From contig NC_072467.1 of NCBI RefSeq assembly GCF_027596085.1, forward strand, positions 10,334,976 through 10,398,975: 64,000 bases of DNA. The letters are read 5' to 3'. Both the position numbers and the translations under genes were made by a program. The DNA is from Anoplopoma fimbria. Lineage: Eukaryota; Chordata; Actinopteri; Perciformes; Anoplopomatidae. Shown here piece by piece: positions 1 to 9,990 of the stretch. The notes under the pieces were generated by a model. It had not been told where the DNA came from, searched no databases, and worked only from the letters and a program-made list of their open reading frames with translations. Each line of letters opens with the position of its first letter. Positions within the stretch are counted from its first letter, which is position 1.

Positions 1-2063
1 GAGAGTAATGTGGCTTATGCCGTAAAACGCCGCTCCGCTTCTGTGGGTGCGGAGGCTTCAAGCGTTACTGTGAAATAACAAGCTCCACCGCTGGTGTTCA
101 AATGTGTTGTAACCTGTTGTAATGGTGTCAAACTCCCTATAGACAGCCTGTCAAGGAGTTGCACACCGCTTGGGCGCCGTCTATGCTAATCGCTGCCATC
201 GCAAAAACGCTCTGAGAGTTTTTTTTATTACTGCTTTAAACTATATATCCCGAGCTCCATAACACATTGTTCGCTTAGATGATTTACTGGTAGGTGATAC
301 AGTATAACAGCCTCATTGAATTTTAGAGAGACGAGGGGAGACATATAAACAACCACTATTAGCTTCCAACACTAAACACACACACACACACACACATTTA
401 AACGCAGTCTCTAACCAAAGCAATGGTATATTGGTAGCACTAGATCCCCCAACTGACCTTAGTATATGTGTTTAGCATCCTTTTTGACATCACAAAAAGG
501 ATATTTAAACAGGACCTCAGCATGCATTGCATTGACAGTTTGCCATAAGTATTATGAATGATGGCATGCATAAAGATTTCTGTCAAAAACAACCGGAAAC
601 CAAAAGGCAAATGATGGACTTGAAGTAGTTTATCCTCTACATGTATAGTTTATCCTCTTTTTAAAGTCCAGGTAAAGTAAAAGACATTGTAAATGTTAGA
701 AAATAATTGCTGAACGATCTAAAATGACCGTGAACTATATCGTACTGAATTGTGGAGTTAGAATGATAAACTGAAGGTGGATCGTCACAAAGTCCATAAA
801 GTTTTTATAGGCTGCCCAGTCCCGTCTGTCTCTCATTCAGGGTCTGCCTGAGGACCGGTCTCACTGGAAAATCACAACCAAGTTAGCTATACTCATTTCA
901 CTTTCAGAAATTAATTTATTTCAGAACAGAATTGATTTGGTCCAATAACATTTGGAAAGTCTAGAGCCGCATTATGAATTACTTTATCCCAATTCAAGTT
1001 AGCGTAAAGCTAAACTGGAAGTTAGCTGACTAGCCTGGGGGGAGTCTCTGGTGCACATGCTCTCACCATAGAGCATCGCCATTAACATTCTGCAAATGTA
1101 GGGTGTGGTTTCAGAGCCTTCAGCTGGAGGCACCCAGCGTTTCAGAGCAGGGAATACTGATTATTTTTCACAATTTTCAACTCAATAGAGAAGTGCAAGT
1201 TCCTATTGCTACAAGTTAAGCACCAAATATAGCAAAAGGGACCCTTCTGGTTGGTGTCCAAATGAGCCAAGAGTACAGATATGTTTGTTTGGGTCTGCTT
1301 TCAAGGTCAGGAGAATGCAAATTGTATCTAGACTGCTAAGGTTTGAGAGCTGCTGGGTGAGGGAATTGTGTAAAACAGCTCTAAAATAATTGTTGGACTA
1401 AACCGGAATTGAGCCTTCCTCTCCAAAGGGAAAAAAGCTGAGGAAACAAATGTTAAAGACCTTGTAAAGGACAAATACAAAGATGTGAAAATGTGAATAT
1501 AATAGAATAATACAGTCCGTTTCTGAATTCTGAGGATTGACAGGTTGAAGCAAATGATTATTTTGTGATAATCAAGCTGATGCTTCATGCAGACCATACT
1601 AGAATGGATTCACTTCAATTTTGCGTGAGAAATACTTTAAACTGCATTTCGTCCAATTCTATTCAAAATCCTCTATTTCTGTACAAAGGATAGCCAGTTA
1701 TGATCTCACAATATCCAAAATGAGACCAGATTTGCCGACCGCTTACACTCTGACTCTATGGATGGACATTTACACACCTCATAAAAGCAAGCATACATAG
1801 TATAGTATACAAAATCTTTGAATTTCTATAACTATCTGCAGAAAAAGTTCCTATTCTAGCATTGGCAAAGGCTGCCTGTACTGTAAAGTAACCCAACATA
1901 TCCAGTCAGCTAGAGAGTCTTACACTATCAGTGAAGCGTTTTAGAGCTAGAGAGCCAATGCTGCTAACAGCTTAGATGAGGCTATCCACAGCCGAATGCT
2001 CAGAGCTGCAGCTATGGCTATCAGAAGGCTTAACTATGATCAACATTTTCTGTCCATCTCTCT
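1..2063. other. Unique noncoding stretch, no gene seen
   Basis: I see no open frame with recognisable protein similarity and no structured RNA here. The only simple repeat is a pure (CA)10 tract at 377-396. The longest open frame (89 codons, minus strand near 1.3-1.6 kb) has no recognisable domain and is of chance length for AT-rich DNA. Confidence 0.6.
377..396. repeat. (CA)10 microsatellite
   Basis: Pure CA dinucleotide run of 20 bases, seen directly. It is short compared with the other CA tracts in the window. Confidence 0.9.
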
Positions 2064-2165
2064 ATTGGTGTGTTCACACCAAACGCGTAGCGAACATTTC
2101 ATGTAGCAGGATTGCATACAAAGTCAATGCAAGGACGCGAATGGACACAAAATCTCTGGTTTCAG
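2064..2165. repeat. Fragment of a dispersed teleost repeat (probable nonautonomous DNA element)
   Basis: The stretch has the wording GTTCACACCAAACGCG, then ATACAAAGTCAATGCA and GACGCGAATGGAC. I recognise this pattern from dispersed teleost repeats that open with GTTCACACC and carry several degenerate ACGCG words. No terminal inverted repeat or target duplication can be defined, so only a fragment is claimed. The family assignment rests on recognition alone. Confidence 0.4.
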
Positions 2166-2803
2166 TTCACCATCAGTGCCTGATACCCTTGTGTTCCTTT
2201 GCTCAACACGGCCACTCAGAGGGCTACTGTACATCTGCCAGCCCTTGTCATTATAGATAAAAATGTCGCTTGCTCAGAATCCCCACCATGACAGCAGACT
2301 ATCAGCGCTTGACCGTATGTCCTTTCCTCATTACGGCCACTCAGACAGAGTTGCATCAGCTGGCCGGTATCCAGCTCGTCAGCTCAATTTCCGATGAAAT
2401 GACACATTACAGATGTGAGGTCAGCGCACACAGATAGCTGCCGCTTGTAAATGAATGGTAGTACACACAGGTCAATGGGTTCTTTTCCGGGTGATTCACA
2501 CTAGATGTTTGGGTCACTGTAAGCTTACTTTCCTATAAATATGGACCAACTAATGGGATCCAAACATTTTAATGATGGTAAACTCATTCAGAGGATATTC
2601 ATGTATCTGAATGCATGTATATTTATTAAAAAAAAAGGCTTTTGTGTGTATGACTAAGGAATGTTAAGGAAATACTGAATATTGACAGACATTCAAAGAA
2701 CTTCAAAAGAGATAGATTCAGTCTTTAAGTGATTTTTTTCCAATATAAAGTAAAATTTACTGAGGTGCAATTCTTCCACAAATCCCCTTGGTTTTAAAAA
2801 CCA

Positions 2804-2808
<5 letters not shown>
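2166..2808. other. Unique noncoding stretch, nothing recognised
   Basis: No gene, RNA or defined repeat is visible. The 12-mer CGGCCACTCAGA occurs twice (about 2209 and 2334), which may be a weak trace of an old repeat or chance. Confidence 0.5.
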
Positions 2809-2871
<63 letters not shown>

Positions 2872-2940
2872 TATATATAGATATATATATCTATATATAG
2901 ATATATATCTATATAGATGATATAGATATAGATATAGATA
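2809..2940. repeat. Compound (AT)n / (GATATA)n microsatellite
   Basis: About 60 bases of pure AT dinucleotides are followed by interrupted GATATA and CTATATA units to 2940. The second half contains self-complementary words such as TATAGATATATATATCTATA, so the tract could form cruciforms. Confidence 0.9.
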
Positions 2941-3657
2941 TTTCATTTATTATAGTTTCTTAAGAAGTTAATAAGCATATATTTGTAGAATTTGTTTTTC
3001 AGGATTTCAAAGGAAGTCAATACATCTTAAAAAAAGGAAAACCTACACCCAGACTGTCTTTTAATCTGAAGGCTAGAAAAAAACAAAAAAACACAGTTCA
3101 CTTGTGTTATTTAGTAACTCATTATTTACATACTGCTGCAGTTTTTGGAGGAGAATAATCACACAGCCAGTTCTGCAGTCAGTTACTTTGCCAGCACATC
3201 CACATCATCTCTCCAGCCTCCACATACATTAGACTCTGCACCTTCAAAGCATCCAAAAATAGCCTTCACTGTTTATTCCCGCACTGCCTAATGCATGATG
3301 TGCGCTGCCTCTGTGCAGCTGAGGCTACAACACTTGGGGCTGAATCACCGACTTCATTCACTGCAAATAATTAGAGTCACTACGTTAAATTGATCCTGGC
3401 CAGTCATGAAGCTCACTTTACGACACCGGGGAAACTGATTAGCAGCTTCAGTGCTAGAGCGAACGGGCATTGTAAATATTTCTTTCTCTGTGTGTGTGTG
3501 TGTTTGTGTGTCCGTGCATGTGTGTGAGAGCTAGAGAACTGTTTTCTTTCTCGCTCTCGCTCGCTAAGGTCCTATGATGTTTGATTTCAAAATCAGCGCT
3601 CCCTAATCGAACAAGAAACGGCTTGGCACCGTCTGGCTGGAAATAAATGAATAGCAT
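2941..3657. other. Unique noncoding stretch with a short TG-rich patch
   Basis: No gene was recognised. An interrupted TG-rich patch lies at about 3486-3530, followed by a CTCGCT-rich patch to about 3566. The short open frames here are unconvincing. Confidence 0.5.
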
Positions 3658-4440
3658 GTGGGACAGCAGGCAGAGGTTGAACTGGGGTCAAGCACCATTC
3701 TGCCAGACAGCCCAGGAGGCTGCACTGCCTGTCACAACACAGATATACCCCAAGAGAAAGATGGAGAGAGAGAGAGTGAGAGAGAGAATGCAAGCAAGGG
3801 AGTGAGAGAGGCAGCTAGGGAAGGAGAACTCAGGCGGAGACTTAGAGCAGGAAGTACAGGAAGACATACAGCGGTATTGATGAGGTGTAGGGGACAGATT
3901 TATCTCGGAGTCTCTCTGGTAAAAGCTTCTCAGTGGTGCCGTGTCCAGTCCCCATTCACACTCATCCCTCTTACCGGCGGCGGGTAGTAGAGACAGACAG
4001 GAAGACAGCGAGGACAGTACATTTTGGGTCAGAGGGGGACAGGAGGGTCTTCAGTCATACGTGTGTTTTCCCTGTCCGACGTCCTTTCGTCCACTGCCAA
4101 GGCCGCGGTCGTGAGTGGGGCCGCCCATTAGACGGCCCCTGTGTAGTTTCGGGAGCGCACGTCGATGTGGTGGTGGTGTGTGTGTGGGGGGGGTAATCTC
4201 TAGCACTTCGCTCCGCTGACAACCGTGTTATTGAAGGGTGGGGACGCAATTAGAGGGCGCGCCAGTGAGTACAGAATGTGGAATCATCATTAACAAGCTC
4301 ACATTGTTGAAGTGGGGACTGTAATTAAAGGGTTCCCACAGCAGGGCTGAAAGGGGCTTTTGATTGGAGGAGCACGGGGACAAAGTGATTTCGCTCATCT
4401 CCCACTAGTTGTGACCTTCACACCAATTGGCAGAAGATGG
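3658..4440. other. CpG-bearing unique block, possible conserved noncoding element
   Basis: This block is richer in G, C and CpG than its flanks. It contains GGCCGCGGTCGTGAG (about 4101), GGGCGCGCC (about 4255) and several ATTA-type words, and a GA-rich run spans about 3757-3800. A coding role is not supported: overlapping open frames on both strands show no domain. Its composition would fit a regulatory element, but that needs cross-species alignment. Confidence 0.25.
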
Positions 4441-4456
4441 CGTGTGGTGGCCGCGT

Positions 4457-4459
<3 letters not shown>

Positions 4460-4487
<28 letters not shown>
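4460..4487. repeat. (TG)14 microsatellite
   Basis: Pure TG dinucleotide run seen directly. Confidence 0.9.
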
Positions 4488-4620
4488 TTCTGCTGCATGT
4501 GGTCGTCTGCAGTCATGCGTATGTATTTTGACTTGATGAGAAAGATACAAGGTCAATTAGACACTAGAGTCTAGAATCTACGCACAACATTGTTAATCTG
4601 AATGGGAAAGAGAAGGGGGA

Positions 4621-4639
4621 GGTGGGGGGGGGGGGGGGG
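4621..4639. repeat. Poly-G tract
   Basis: A G run interrupted by a single T near its start. It is G-quadruplex prone and likely to be length-unstable or error-prone in assembly. Confidence 0.8.
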
Positions 4640-6061
4640 ACAACCGATTCACTGTTCTCTAAGAGGAAAAAAAGGGCACAAAATAAAATGTTCAATAAAA
4701 GGGCAGGAAAAGAAAGTTACATTCGAGCGCCTGAGGGCCAGAAACAGAGCACAAGGCTGAACTGTGACTCATTTGCCTGTCCCCTGTGGAGGCTATTGTA
4801 ACTATTGAATGCATGCAAAGTGATTTACCATACTTCCTTTTCCTCCCGCCCTGTAACAACTCAAACTTGTAGCATGGGCATTGGTGGATTTTTTTGCCGT
4901 AGCCAATAATTCACTTCCCCAGAAATGCGCAGATCTTTTTGGGGGTGAAGAGTCAGTCCAAAATCCGAACATTGTTTTTCTCCGCCTGTGAAACAAGGAT
5001 CTCTGTGTCTTGTATCAAAAGCTTGACCCCAATGCTCCAAAGACATGATGAGTCATTCAGCAGATATCCAGGGTCAGAGCTACGAACTCTGGATGTCCAG
5101 CTTTCGTTTGTTTTCTCCCGAAGGGGTACATAGTCAAGAAATCAGAGATGTTACTGGCTCTGCTGGTAGAAGAACTTAATAAAACATTTTCTAAAAACAC
5201 CTGTCAAAATACATCATTGTGAGGGCTGCATGGACACAAAAAGCATGGTCTTGTCATGCAATCTGATGCACTATTTCTAAAACCAGGCTGAGAATTTATA
5301 GCGGAGAATTTGCAACAACTTGGAACACACAGGATTTTCCCAAATTGGACACGAGCTAAATAAAAAATGGACATAACAGAGCTTCAAAAAAGTGTGGTCT
5401 TGTGAATAGGCTTAACAAACCTGAAGACTTGGGAAAAGTTCAATTTGTGCATAAGGTGACCCCAGAACCATTTCTCCACATACTTCTTGTTGGCCCAACC
5501 TTGCAAAGTCCTTCCAGGAATTACAGATAGTTATTACAGTTACAAAAGGTAGTGCAAACCCAGCAAGTGCAATATTAATGATAGCTCACAAGTTTGCTGC
5601 TTCCAATACTTGCTATATGACTACAAAAAATTATAAAATTGCAACAATTCTTGCTGATATTTCATTATCAACAATCATTGTTCTTCTCTTCATTCAATAA
5701 TTACATTCACAATCTTTGTTACAACTTTCAGTCAGATAAAAATCAAACCTCTGCAAACAAATGGACGGCTTAAGGGCATTATTTTCCCAGGCAGCACTCA
5801 ACTCCTAGACTGTGTTTTGCTCTCAACAAGCTGGACCAATTATATTTAATGTAGGGACGTTAAAATAACCTTAAAAAACTACTGGAAGTAATAATGTAGC
5901 ATAATTGGCCATGAGTACGTACCAGAGCTGACTGGAAAGTAGTTTTTAAGAAAAGATCACAAACAAAACAACAACCTTATCAGTGGCATCCTGTGGTATC
6001 TATAGTCATTTCCCCTCTCAGATAGCGATGCGAGCTTCCAGGAAGTGAAATCCATTATATA
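4640..6061. other. Unique noncoding stretch, no gene seen
   Basis: AT-rich sequence with no recognisable coding, RNA or repeat feature. A short (TA)n run at about 6054-6063 leads into the Tc1-like element. Confidence 0.55.
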
Positions 6062-6063
6062 TA

Positions 6064-6280
6064 CAGTGGGTACGGAAAGTATTCAGACCCCTTTAAATTT
6101 TTCACTCTTTGTTTCATTGCAGCCATTTGCTAAAATCGAAAAAGTTCATTTTTTTTCGCATTAATGTACACTCAGCAACCCATCTTGACAGAAAAAAACA
6201 GAAATGTAGAAATTTTTGCAAATTTATAAAAAAGGAAAAACTGAAATATCACATGGTCATAAGTATTCAGACCCTTTGCT
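6064..6280 (+). repeat. Left inverted repeat of Tc1-like element 1
   Basis: The outer direct repeat is at the tip (about 6075-6091) and the inner copy at about 6260-6280. The arm includes a segment of roughly 45-50 bases (about 6172-6220) that has no counterpart in the right arm. These sites would be the transposase binding sites. Confidence 0.9.
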
Positions 6281-6412
6281 GTGACACTCATATTTAACTC
6301 ACATGCTGTCCATTTCTTCTGATCCTCCTTGAGATGGTTCTACTCCTTCATTGGAGTCCAGCTGTGTTTAATTAAACTGATTGGACTTGATTAGGAAAGG
6401 CACACACCTGTC

Positions 6413-6419
6413 TATATAA
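6413..6419 (+). promoter_or_regulatory. TATA box of Tc1-like element 1
   Basis: TATATAA lies between the left inverted repeat and the first transposase ATG codons (6440, 6452, 6461). Tc1-like elements commonly have a TATA motif at this place. With normal TATA-to-start spacing (about 25-30 bases) transcription would begin near 6440-6450, so 6452 or 6461 is as plausible a start codon as 6440. Confidence 0.6.
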
Positions 6420-6439
6420 GACCTTACAGCTCACAGTGC

Positions 6440-7461
6440 ATGTCAGAACAAATGAGAATCATGAGGTCGAAGGAACTGCCCAAGGAGCTCAGAGACAGAA
6501 TTGTGGCAAGACACAGATCTGGCCAAGGTTACAAAAGAATTTCTGCAGCACTCAAGGTTCCTTAACCTAAGAGCACAGTGGCCTCCATAATCCTTAAATG
6601 GAAGAAGTATGGGATGACCAGAACTCTTCCTAGACCTGGCCGTCCAGCCAAACTGAGCAATCGTGGGAGAAGAGCCCAAAGATCACTGTGGCTGAGCTCC
6701 AGAGATGCAGTAGGGAGATGGGAGAAAGTTCCACAAAGTCAACTATCACTGCAGCCCTCCACCAGTCGGGGCTTTATGGCAGAGTGGCCCGACGGAAGCC
6801 TCTCCTCAGTGCAAGACATATGAAAGCCCGCATAGAGTTTGCCAAAAAACACATGGAGGACTCCCAAACTATGAGAAATAAGATTCTCTGGTCTGATGAG
6901 ACCAAGATTGAACTTTTTGGCGTTAATTCTAGGCGGTATGTGTGGAGAAAACCAGGCACTGCTCATCACCTGCCCAATACAATCCCAACAGTGAAACATG
7001 GTGGTGGCAGCATCATGCTATGGGGGTGTTTTTCAGCTGCAGGGACAGGACGACTGGTTGCAATTGAAGGAAAGATGAATGCGGCCAAGTACAGAGATAT
7101 CCTGGAAGAAAACCTCCTCCAGAGTGCTCAGGACCTCAGACTGGGCCGAAGGTTCACCTTCCAACAAGACAATGACCCGAAGCAAACAGCTAAAATAACA
7201 AAGGAGTGGCTTCGGAACAAGTCTGTGACCATTCTTGACTGGCCCAGCCAGAGCCCTGACCTAAACCCAATTGAGCATCTCTGGAGAGACCTGAAAATGG
7301 CTGTCCACCAACGTTCACCATCCAACCTGACAGAACTGGAGAGGATCTGCAAGGAAGAATGGCAGAGGATCCCCAAATCCAGGTGTGAGAAACTTGTTGC
7401 ATCATTCCCAAGAAGACTCATGGCTGTACTAGCTCAAAAGGGTGCTTCTACTCAATACTGA
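6440..7461 (+). pseudogene. Tc1-like transposase pseudogene (element 1)
   Basis: A Tc1/mariner transposase would bind the inverted repeats and cut and paste the element at TA sites. The N-terminal part (from 6440, 6452 or 6461, same frame) reads as the first helix-turn-helix of the paired-like DNA-binding domain. It meets an in-frame TAA at 6563-6565, which looks like part of a 6-base insertion after codons for KVP. The frame reopens (AT-hook-like GRPAKL), then shifts near 6675-6688, where residues usual between GRRA and the PKIT-like segment are absent, consistent with a small deletion. From 6688 to the TGA at 7459-7461 the frame is open for 257 codons. It holds the whole catalytic domain: D of [11 protein letters not shown] (6895), D of FQQDNDPK (7168) and E of [10 protein letters not shown] (7273), with 34 residues between the last two. 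Opposite-strand open frames here are shadows. Confidence 0.93.
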
Positions 7462-7628
7462 GCAAAGGGTCTGAATACTTATGACCATGTGATATTTCAG
7501 TTTTTCTTTTTTAATAAATTTGCGTGTACATTAATGCGAAAAAAAATTAACTTTTTCGATTTTAGCAAATGGCTGCAATGAAACAAAGGGTGAAAAATTT
7601 AAAGGGGTCTGAATACTTTCCATACCCA

Positions 7629-7631
<3 letters not shown>
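7461..7631 (-). repeat. Right inverted repeat of Tc1-like element 1
   Basis: Read on the minus strand it matches the left arm from the tip to ATTAATGTACAC, then resumes at GCAAATTTAT, so it is about 45-50 bases shorter than the left arm. The inner direct-repeat copy begins right at the transposase stop codon. Confidence 0.9.

Positions 7632-7633
<2 letters not shown>

Positions 7634-7660
<27 letters not shown>
7634..7660. repeat. (TA)n microsatellite at the right edge of Tc1-like element 1
   Basis: Pure TA run starting two bases after the element tip. A shorter TA run also precedes the left tip, so the element sits in or generated a TA microsatellite. Confidence 0.9.
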
Positions 7661-7947
7661 TACCGATATGCTGCGTGCACTTGTATTCTGTCCTCCTATA
7701 ACCTTTCAAGCTCTACACGTGTGCGAGCAGAAGTGCAAATACAGCAGGGAGGCAGAAACGGTCGCTGTGAATGCTTCATTCTCTGGCAACATCGTTGGAA
7801 AAATGGTCACGCTCTGACCGAGCTGGACCGAGGGGTCGGGGAGTAAGTGCATGTGTGTATACGTGTCCTTCTGTTGGAGTGTGTGATGAGAGAGCACAAA
7901 GTTTTGGCTTTTGAAAAAACCTTTTTCTGTCATCGGAAAAATGCAGT

Positions 7948-7950
<3 letters not shown>

Positions 7951-7997
<47 letters not shown>
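7951..7997. repeat. (TA)23 microsatellite
   Basis: Pure TA run seen directly. Open frames across it encode only alternating Tyr-Ile and are artefacts. Confidence 0.95.
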
Positions 7998-8002
<5 letters not shown>

Positions 8003-9780
8003 CATCACTGTCTCGAGCTTCTGTTGTATTTCTGTTTCCCCCCATGGACCCCTGACCGTAAGCAAAGCCGAAACGGACAGATACAAACACAGACTTATCG
8101 GCTGCATAATGGCCTTTCACTCAGATGGATAATGCCATGACACCCATAGACATCAACAGCCCTTCAGCCAACACTAGCTCCATTAACACCGCCATTAGAG
8201 AGGGGACGATTGATTTATTTATCGGCCAAGCCAGAGACAACACACCAGCCACAACAACCCTGCACATGCTGCTCTCAGGCACCGAGGAGCCATTTGACAG
8301 CTATCGATGGTTGAGGATGATTTGTAGAAACACTGATTCATCTCACAATATGCGCACGTATCTCAGAAATTGATCAAGTACTCCTTTCCGGTCGTCTGTG
8401 TCCACTTCAGTAAGCTCATTAAAAGAAAAATGCTTTGACAATAGGAAAAGAAAAGACGCTTTCCGGCACGGTGAGTTTTTTAACTAAGCAGAAAATCTAA
8501 GTAGCAGACCTGAACATATTGTGGCAGGATGCTACAGAAATAATTTTTTGCGATGCAAAAAAAAAAAAAAAAAAAAGAATGTTGCTGACTTTGAAATCAC
8601 TCACTTCATCCACAGTATTATCAAGCTTTTCATGAGGGTATGTAACTGAAAAGGTCATTCTACTGTGCAATTTAAAAGCATGCATTCACCAACAAGTGTT
8701 TTATTTGCTTAAAGGTTGCAGCGTCCGTAGGTACATTTAACGCCAATTTATCAGTTGTGTTTGAAGTTTTTTTTCAGAGGAGAGGAAGCGAAAACAATGC
8801 AGATTAATAAAAACAAAGATAGAAAGAAGTCTTTGCCATGGAAACAAACAAAAAAAGGATTAATACCAGAAGTGTTTCTTTGACAGCAGGTATATGAAAG
8901 CTGACTAAATGCAATCAGATAGCGTCACTGGCTGACATATATTAGAACGTTGTGTGCTGCTCTGCCTGCTCTGGTGTAACAGCATGCTGCATTTCAGATG
9001 AGCAGAGGGAGATGGGAGTTCCATGATCGTATCTGGACAGCCGCGTCCCTGCAGTTGACAGACTGGTCTCTTTTCTTCATTTTCTGTCCTTATATCTCCT
9101 CTCACTTCCCTGACGCATCCTTTAAGGTCAGACGAGTTTATCTGTTCTACAGTGAAGGCTCAGTCAGTGTAGACTACTGCACTTGCTTATTCATTCATCG
9201 ATGCATCCTCTCTGCTTCCCCTCATTTTCACTATTCCTCAATGACTCCATCCTACGTCCTATCATCTCACTACACTTCCCCCTTTTCTCATACACCAATC
9301 TGTTATCTGTCACAGCCAACGCGATCCCTTTTGCAGACATGACGATCAATACACACTTGGATAAGCACAACCTTGTGTCTTGTATTTCAACAGCAAACAG
9401 CAAGTTTATTTTGTGCTGCAACTCAGGGTTGTCCCAAGGTGACACGGTTAATCCAAAGCCTTATCTATCAACCTAAAGTTATGCACAGAGCTACCATGTG
9501 CAATTAAGAGTTTTGCAGACAAAATGATATATCTATATGTAGAATTCTGTGGGCCTGGGTCAACGTGGACCTCTAGGTAAAGATGATGTAGGTAGGTGCG
9601 CTAAGAAGGAGAGGTGCAGTGTCCTGCCTGTCTTGGCTAGGACTTTGTTTTCCATTAGTCAGAGTTATAGCCCTTAAGGCACTCTGTGAGAGCACTTAAG
9701 GGTGGTGATAAATACACACAGCCACTAAAACAAAAGCTGACTGACAATTCAGGGACAACACACACCTACATCCTCCTTTG
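7998..9780. other. Unique noncoding stretch
   Basis: No gene was recognised. A 20-base A run lies at 8557-8576. The 82-codon open frame at 8125-8373 shows no domain or composition bias that would support coding. Confidence 0.5.
8557..8576. repeat. Poly-A tract
   Basis: Twenty consecutive A. There is no retrotransposon body directly upstream that would make it a retroposon tail. Confidence 0.85.
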
Positions 9781-9990
9781 ATCATCAGTCCTGAGCTCTA
9801 TCGCAGCAGCCCGCGCTCAAAAGCTCTCAGCGGCGACATAGACGACGACAAATCAAACTACCTGCGGGCTCATGATGTCATCTGGAAAGCTTGAGCCCCT
9901 GTGAGAGGCCATCATCAAATGCTACTGAGCGGGACGGATATTCATTTAAATGATCAGACGAGACCCGGGTCAAATTACTATTTGAAAAGT
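9781..9990. promoter_or_regulatory. Possible regulatory element with the palindrome TCATTTAAATGA
   Basis: Unique sequence of mixed composition. It holds a perfect 12-base palindrome at 9942-9953 that reads as two inverted TCATTT half-sites, as some homeodomain or POU dimer sites do. There is no coding signal. Conservation is untested, so this is a low-confidence candidate. Confidence 0.2.

Larger units (their letters stand above)
6064..7631 (+). mobile_element. Tc1-like DNA transposon (element 1), nearly complete, inactivated
   Basis: The ends are CAGTGGGTACGG (left) and CCATACCCACTG (right), inverted copies of each other. They continue as long inverted repeats, each with an outer and an inner copy of AAGTATTCAGACCC (IR/DR architecture). 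A TA dinucleotide abuts the left end. On the right the next TA is two bases away, inside a TA microsatellite. Between the repeats lies one transposase gene on the plus strand with the DD34E triad. The length (about 1.57 kb) and layout fit vertebrate Tc1/mariner elements. The transposase carries a stop and a frameshift, so this copy cannot make an intact enzyme. Confidence 0.95.

Noticed and set aside
6739..7421. Minus-strand frames inside Tc1-like element 1
   Set aside because: Antisense shadows of the transposase catalytic domain.
7569..8140. Open frames with Tyr-Ile runs on both strands (also near 19.6 and 63.1 kb)
   Set aside because: Produced by (TA)n repeats; flanking residues show no domain.
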